This document shows positions 5,725-8,313 of a stretch of DNA of 8,313 bases, in pieces. The DNA lies in contig JAGCCY010000276.1 of the NCBI GenBank assembly GCA_017651385.1, positions 1 to 8,313 on the forward strand, in the 5' to 3' direction. Within the stretch, counting starts at the first letter, position 1, and each line of letters begins with the position of its first letter. The notes beneath the pieces are model-generated. The model was not told the origin of the DNA. It saw only the letters and a program-made list of their open reading frames with translations, and did not search any database. The stretch is from Lachnospiraceae bacterium (GTDB taxonomy: Bacteria > Bacillota > Clostridia > Lachnospirales > Lachnospiraceae). Position numbers and translations under genes: made by a program.

Positions 5725-6661
5725 AGAAAGATTTAACGGGAGCCGTGATTTTTGCTTCAAATCCCTGCTGGGTAATACTCTTTAATATCTCATATGACTC
5801 TTTGTATGACTTTGATCGAAGTTCCTTACGGGTCGCGGAAACATCCGCATTTAAAAGATAATTCTTGGTGATCGTGGCGATCCTCAATGTTGTGAGCGCA
5901 TTTACGGCACCCTGAGTCGCGGATGCCGCAACAATTCCCAAAGCCTTGCCGAGCGCCCCTTCCGTCACCATGGGAATAAGCTCTTCGATGTTCATTTCTT
6001 CAAGATTACCCGCAATGAGTGTAATGGACAGCACTTTTATATACAAAGAGATAACCTGGGGAGTACTGGGTCTGAAGCCGCAGATCTCCGTGATCCGCTT
6101 GATAAGACTGAAGTTTGCCGAGGCCATACCGAGCATGTCATAGACGGAATTTTGTGATACCTCGGTGATGATAAATATCTTTTTTGCCGTGTCATATATC
6201 TCTCTGTTAAGTTCCGGAGTGATCTTACGGTCAAAGAACTCGATCAGCTTATCGTCGGTCTCATCTTCACATTTTAAATATCCTTTGACTTCTTCAAGTT
6301 CTTCATCGGTCAGCTCCACATTTTCGATCAGATTGTTTACAAGCCTTTTACACCATTTATGCCTGGCCAGCCCATCGGCATTGTGAAGTTTTTCAAGTGA
6401 AAATATCGGAGCGAAAAAAACACCGACCAAAGGATATACGATACCTCCGCCGACCACTATCGCTATGAGCACATAAAAAGCTATTTCGATATATATACTG
6501 ATCTCACCGAGTCTTGCACCGATCTCCATTGCGTTGCTTGCAAGCATCATAAAAACGATTATCGCAAGTGAGATAAGTAATATGACACTCCAGGCACTGA
6601 CCTTTTTCTTTGGTTTCATATGAAGATTGTCCTTTTCTTTTAAGCTTCGATCCGCCTTCAT
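5705..6661 (-). CDS. DUF697 / YcjF-like membrane protein of unknown function
   Basis: A 318-residue protein with a basic N-terminus, two membrane helices (about 24-42 and 56-85), a charged, acidic-rich middle (about 90-155) and a C-terminal domain at about 155-268. I match this domain to DUF697 by its pattern: an amphipathic helix with NSVYDMLGMASANFSLIKRI, then GFRPSTPQVISLYIKVL, and later ASATQGAVNALTTLRIATI, the same order as in Escherichia coli YcjF. DUF697 often accompanies or is fused to GTPases, but no GTPase motif exists in this protein and none is encoded nearby. The start at 6661 has AAGGA nine bases upstream and lies four bases after the alkD-like stop, so translation is probably coupled. 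An in-frame ATG at 6619 (residue 15) also has AAAGGA and would remove a short charged leader. Confidence 0.75.
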   Translation of the reverse strand: MKADRSLKEKDNLHMKPKKKVSAWSVILLISLAIIVFMMLASNAMEIGARLGEISIYIEIAFYVLIAIVVGGGIVYPLVGVFFAPIFSLEKLHNADGLARHKWCKRLVNNLIENVELTDEELEEVKGYLKCEDETDDKLIEFFDRKITPELNREIYDTAKKIFIITEVSQNSVYDMLGMASANFSLIKRITEICGFRPSTPQVISLYIKVLSITLIAGNLEEMNIEELIPMVTEGALGKALGIVAASATQGAVNALTTLRIATITKNYLLNADVSATRKELRSKSYKESYEILKSITQQGFEAKITAPVKSFFGRFKA

Positions 6662-6665
6662 CCTG

Positions 6666-7361
6666 CTATTTCCTTTTAAGAGTCTTTAAATATGCTTTCC
6701 TTTCGGGCGATACCCTGAAACTTTCATTGGCTTTTCTTATAGTCATGTTGTGAGTCCATTTATCGAGAGCGTTCTTTTCGATAAACGGTATTATCGCATC
6801 ATACTGCTTGGCAAGCGCAGTAGCAAAATACCATGCGATCATCATGTTTATGTAATACTCGTCGGACCGTATTTTTGAGACAGCCTCGGGATATTTGATA
6901 TCGAAATCCTCGTCGAGATAATACTGCATGAGCATTCCTATTCCAAACCTTATTTCATATGTTTTTGAAGAATTAAGCCATATTTTTATGTTTTTAAGAA
7001 GTTCTTCCCTGTGTTTTTTGAAAACTTTTGGGGATAATTGATCGCATGTTGCCCAGTTATCCACATACGGAAGAAACTTTACCACCGCATCAATGCATTT
7101 TCCATAGTCCTTCATCTCTGAAATGATAAAGGCATGAAGCTGGTTCTCATCAAAATATGCATGAGGAAGATCTGTTAAGAACCCGTCGATATCGCTTCTT
7201 TTCACAAGTTCTTTTGCATACTTTCTAAGTGCGGGGGTCCTGACACCGATAACCGTGTCACTGTCCACCGTAGGGATCAGGTTTTTCTGAAAATCCTTAT
7301 AATCCTTATCGGAAAGAGTATTCAGTTCTTTTCTTATCTCGTCTGTTATTTTTTTCATCAT
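6666..7361 (-). CDS. AlkD-family DNA alkylation repair protein (HEAT-like repeat DNA glycosylase)
   Basis: A 231-residue, full-length member of the DNA_alkylation family, made of helical HEAT-like repeats that remove N3- and N7-alkylated purines without base flipping in the characterised Bacillus cereus AlkD. The active-site residues of that enzyme (W109, D113, R148, W187) have clear counterparts: W103 and D107 in DNWATCDQL, R138 in YEIRFGIG, and W177 in AWYFATAL. The W-to-D and R-to-W spacings are the same (4 and 39 residues), so activity is likely. The gene begins with two consecutive ATG codons and has no ribosome site; a promoter lies so close that the mRNA may be leaderless. It is first in a probable operon with the DUF697, LytTR and DUF3021 genes. 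Confidence 0.92.
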   Translation of the reverse strand: MMKKITDEIRKELNTLSDKDYKDFQKNLIPTVDSDTVIGVRTPALRKYAKELVKRSDIDGFLTDLPHAYFDENQLHAFIISEMKDYGKCIDAVVKFLPYVDNWATCDQLSPKVFKKHREELLKNIKIWLNSSKTYEIRFGIGMLMQYYLDEDFDIKYPEAVSKIRSDEYYINMMIAWYFATALAKQYDAIIPFIEKNALDKWTHNMTIRKANESFRVSPERKAYLKTLKRK

Positions 7362-7368
7362 AATTTAT

Positions 7369-7397
7369 GATATATTAACAAACGGCTTTTGTGTCAA
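7369..7397 (-). promoter_or_regulatory. Promoter of the alkD-like operon, probably giving a leaderless mRNA
   Basis: On the minus strand a perfect TTGACA (7392-7397) is followed after 17 bases by TATATC (7369-7374). Only seven bases (7362-7368) separate the -10 from the first ATG at 7361, so transcription should begin at or next to the start codon. Confidence 0.65.
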
Positions 7398-7405
7398 TAA
7401 TATTT

Positions 7406-7440
7406 AAAAAAATAAAAGCCCGGATCATACCGATCCGGGC
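7406..7440 (-). terminator. Intrinsic terminator of the ABC transporter operon
   Basis: A perfect 9-bp stem (7418-7426 with 7432-7440) with a 5-base loop is followed on the minus strand by TTTTATTTTTTT (7417-7406). It lies 15 bases after the permease stop codon and separates the ABC operon from the alkD-like operon. The plus strand has no T tract, so it works in one direction. Confidence 0.92.
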
Positions 7441-7455
7441 CTTATACTCGATCTG

Positions 7456-8247
7456 TCAGCTTGCAAGATCTTTCTTTGTATATCTGACATATGCCAAAAC
7501 GGCCGAAAGAATTATAATACATATTCCGAATACATAGGCGGCCGATGATATTTCTTTTTCTGCAAAAAGTTCCGAAGCATTTGCATACGAGAACGGTCCG
7601 ATCACCAGATAATCCTTTAGATCCGGGATAACTCTTCCCATAAGATCATATACGTAGAATAAAAGTGCAATCCCGAGTCCCGCGCCGAGCATGTTCTTTT
7701 TGACAAACGCCGAGAATGCCATACAGATAAGCGCGATCTCAACGTTCATCATAAACTGCATACACATGAATTTAACGAATATCCCCATATCTGGCTTTTC
7801 GCCGATGACCGCAAATGCAATGCCGTAAAAGAGCGCTGTCGTAACAGTAAAAATGATAAGATTTACCAGTACGGATATGAGTTTTGCGGTAATGACCTTA
7901 ACTCTCGATATCGGAAGTGAAAAAAGAAATTCTCCGGTGTGCCCGTCTTCTTCTTTTGACAAAACCGTTGTGGCCGTGATCGCCGCAAACATCGAACTGC
8001 CCAGACTGTGCACGACTCCGACCTCGGTAGCGAAAAATCCTGCGATCGTAGCTATCGAAAGAGTACTCATGCCGAAAGCGTCCGAGAAAGCCCCCATATT
8101 GGAAAAACTCTCCGAAAGCGACTGCATATCCTCAGTCATGCTCGTGAACAGATATATGCAGTAGAATCCGATCAGACCTACCGAAAGCGTCCAGATTAAA
8201 AGGCTTTTATAATTTTGCTTAAGTTCGTGTTTTAAAAGTGTAAGCAT
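7456..8247 (-). CDS. ABC-2 type transporter permease
   Basis: A 263-residue membrane permease with six predicted helices: near the N-terminus (LLIWTLSVGLIGFYCIYLF), around the GFFATEVGVV and SSMFAAITATTVL segment, LVNLIIFTVTTALFYGIAF, MMNVEIALICMAFSAFV, LGAGLGIALLFYVYDLMG, and SSAAYVFGICIIILSAVLA. The cytoplasmic segment SKEEDGHTGEFLFSLPISR, followed by VKVITAKL, is the usual coupling region of ABC-2 permeases of drug or antibiotic export and Na+/lipid-type systems. The substrate cannot be told. An in-frame ATG at 8289 would give 277 residues but overlaps the ATPase gene; the start at 8247 is preferred because GGAAGGAG lies nine bases upstream and it follows the ATPase stop by one base, the normal arrangement for coupled translation. 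Confidence 0.9.
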   Translation of the reverse strand: MLTLLKHELKQNYKSLLIWTLSVGLIGFYCIYLFTSMTEDMQSLSESFSNMGAFSDAFGMSTLSIATIAGFFATEVGVVHSLGSSMFAAITATTVLSKEEDGHTGEFLFSLPISRVKVITAKLISVLVNLIIFTVTTALFYGIAFAVIGEKPDMGIFVKFMCMQFMMNVEIALICMAFSAFVKKNMLGAGLGIALLFYVYDLMGRVIPDLKDYLVIGPFSYANASELFAEKEISSAAYVFGICIIILSAVLAYVRYTKKDLAS

Positions 8248-8248
8248 A

Positions 8249-8313
8249 TTATCTGTCTCCTTCCTCGTAATATCCCATGAATATCTCATCTATAGACGGG
8301 TCGGTTATATTAA
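8249..8313 (-). CDS. ABC transporter ATP-binding protein, last 20 residues only
   Basis: Only the 3' end is in the window: 20 residues (NITDPSIDEIFMGYYEEGDR) and a TAA at 8249-8251. The DPS-x-(D/E)EIF-x-x-YY ending is the typical C-terminus of ATPases paired with ABC-2 permeases. It ends one base before the permease ATG and carries the permease ribosome site (8257-8264) in its last codons. The nucleotide-binding motifs lie outside the window. Confidence 0.8.
   Translation of the reverse strand, partial: NITDPSIDEIFMGYYEEGDR
8257..8264 (-). promoter_or_regulatory. Ribosome binding site that sets the permease start
   Basis: GGAAGGAG on the minus strand lies nine bases before the ATG at 8247. 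The alternative upstream ATG at 8289 has no comparable site, so the shorter permease is preferred. Confidence 0.8.

Noticed and set aside
8248..8289. Upstream in-frame ATG adding 14 residues to the ABC permease
   Set aside because: The segment is the end of the ATPase gene in another frame, and the ATG at 8247 has the proper ribosome site and spacing.

Overview
The window looks like ordinary chromosome from an anaerobic, low-to-moderate-GC Firmicute, most likely a Lachnospiraceae-type Clostridia (the Butyrivibrio/Roseburia neighbourhood). I infer this from the style of the proteins (a LarC with a His-rich linker, a LytTR/DUF3021 pair, a flavoredoxin-type flavin reductase), the strong AGGAGG ribosome sites and AT-rich intergenic DNA. 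There is no direct taxonomic marker such as rRNA. I see no transposase, integrase, phage gene, CRISPR array, tRNA or rRNA, and no stretch of 300 bases without a gene.

Left part (1-1309): a Nudix hydrolase gene on the minus strand, cut by the window edge, has a good extended -10 promoter. It faces away from a plus-strand pair of small membrane proteins of unknown function (525-938 and 954-1271). The pair ends in a clear intrinsic terminator (1281-1309).

Central part (1325-4751): a tightly packed plus-strand operon, larE-larB-larC, encodes the whole pathway from nicotinic acid adenine dinucleotide to the nickel-pincer nucleotide (NPN), the cofactor of lactate racemase LarA and its relatives. 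LarB carboxylates and hydrolyses NaAD, LarE turns the two carboxylates into thiocarboxylates, and LarC inserts nickel at the expense of CTP. LarE has three cysteines placed as in the iron-sulfur-cluster type. LarC is one unbroken reading frame with a 45-residue stretch containing 27 histidines. No larA or other NPN-using enzyme is in the window. A flavin reductase-like gene follows with no terminator in between, then a probably bidirectional terminator.

Right part (4763-8313): all minus strand. Reading in the direction of transcription: the last 20 residues of an ABC ATPase, its ABC-2 type permease, a strong terminator, then a separate probable operon. That operon starts at a consensus-like promoter placed so close to the start codon that the mRNA may be leaderless. 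It encodes an AlkD-family DNA glycosylase, a DUF697/YcjF-like membrane protein, a LytTR DNA-binding regulator and its overlapping DUF3021 membrane partner.

Nothing here is plainly a new system. The points most worth following are the unknown membrane pair directly upstream of the NPN operon with a terminator only 15 bases before larE, the cluster-type LarE, the orphan state of the NPN genes, the putative leaderless alkD transcript, and the YcjF-like protein without a GTPase partner.
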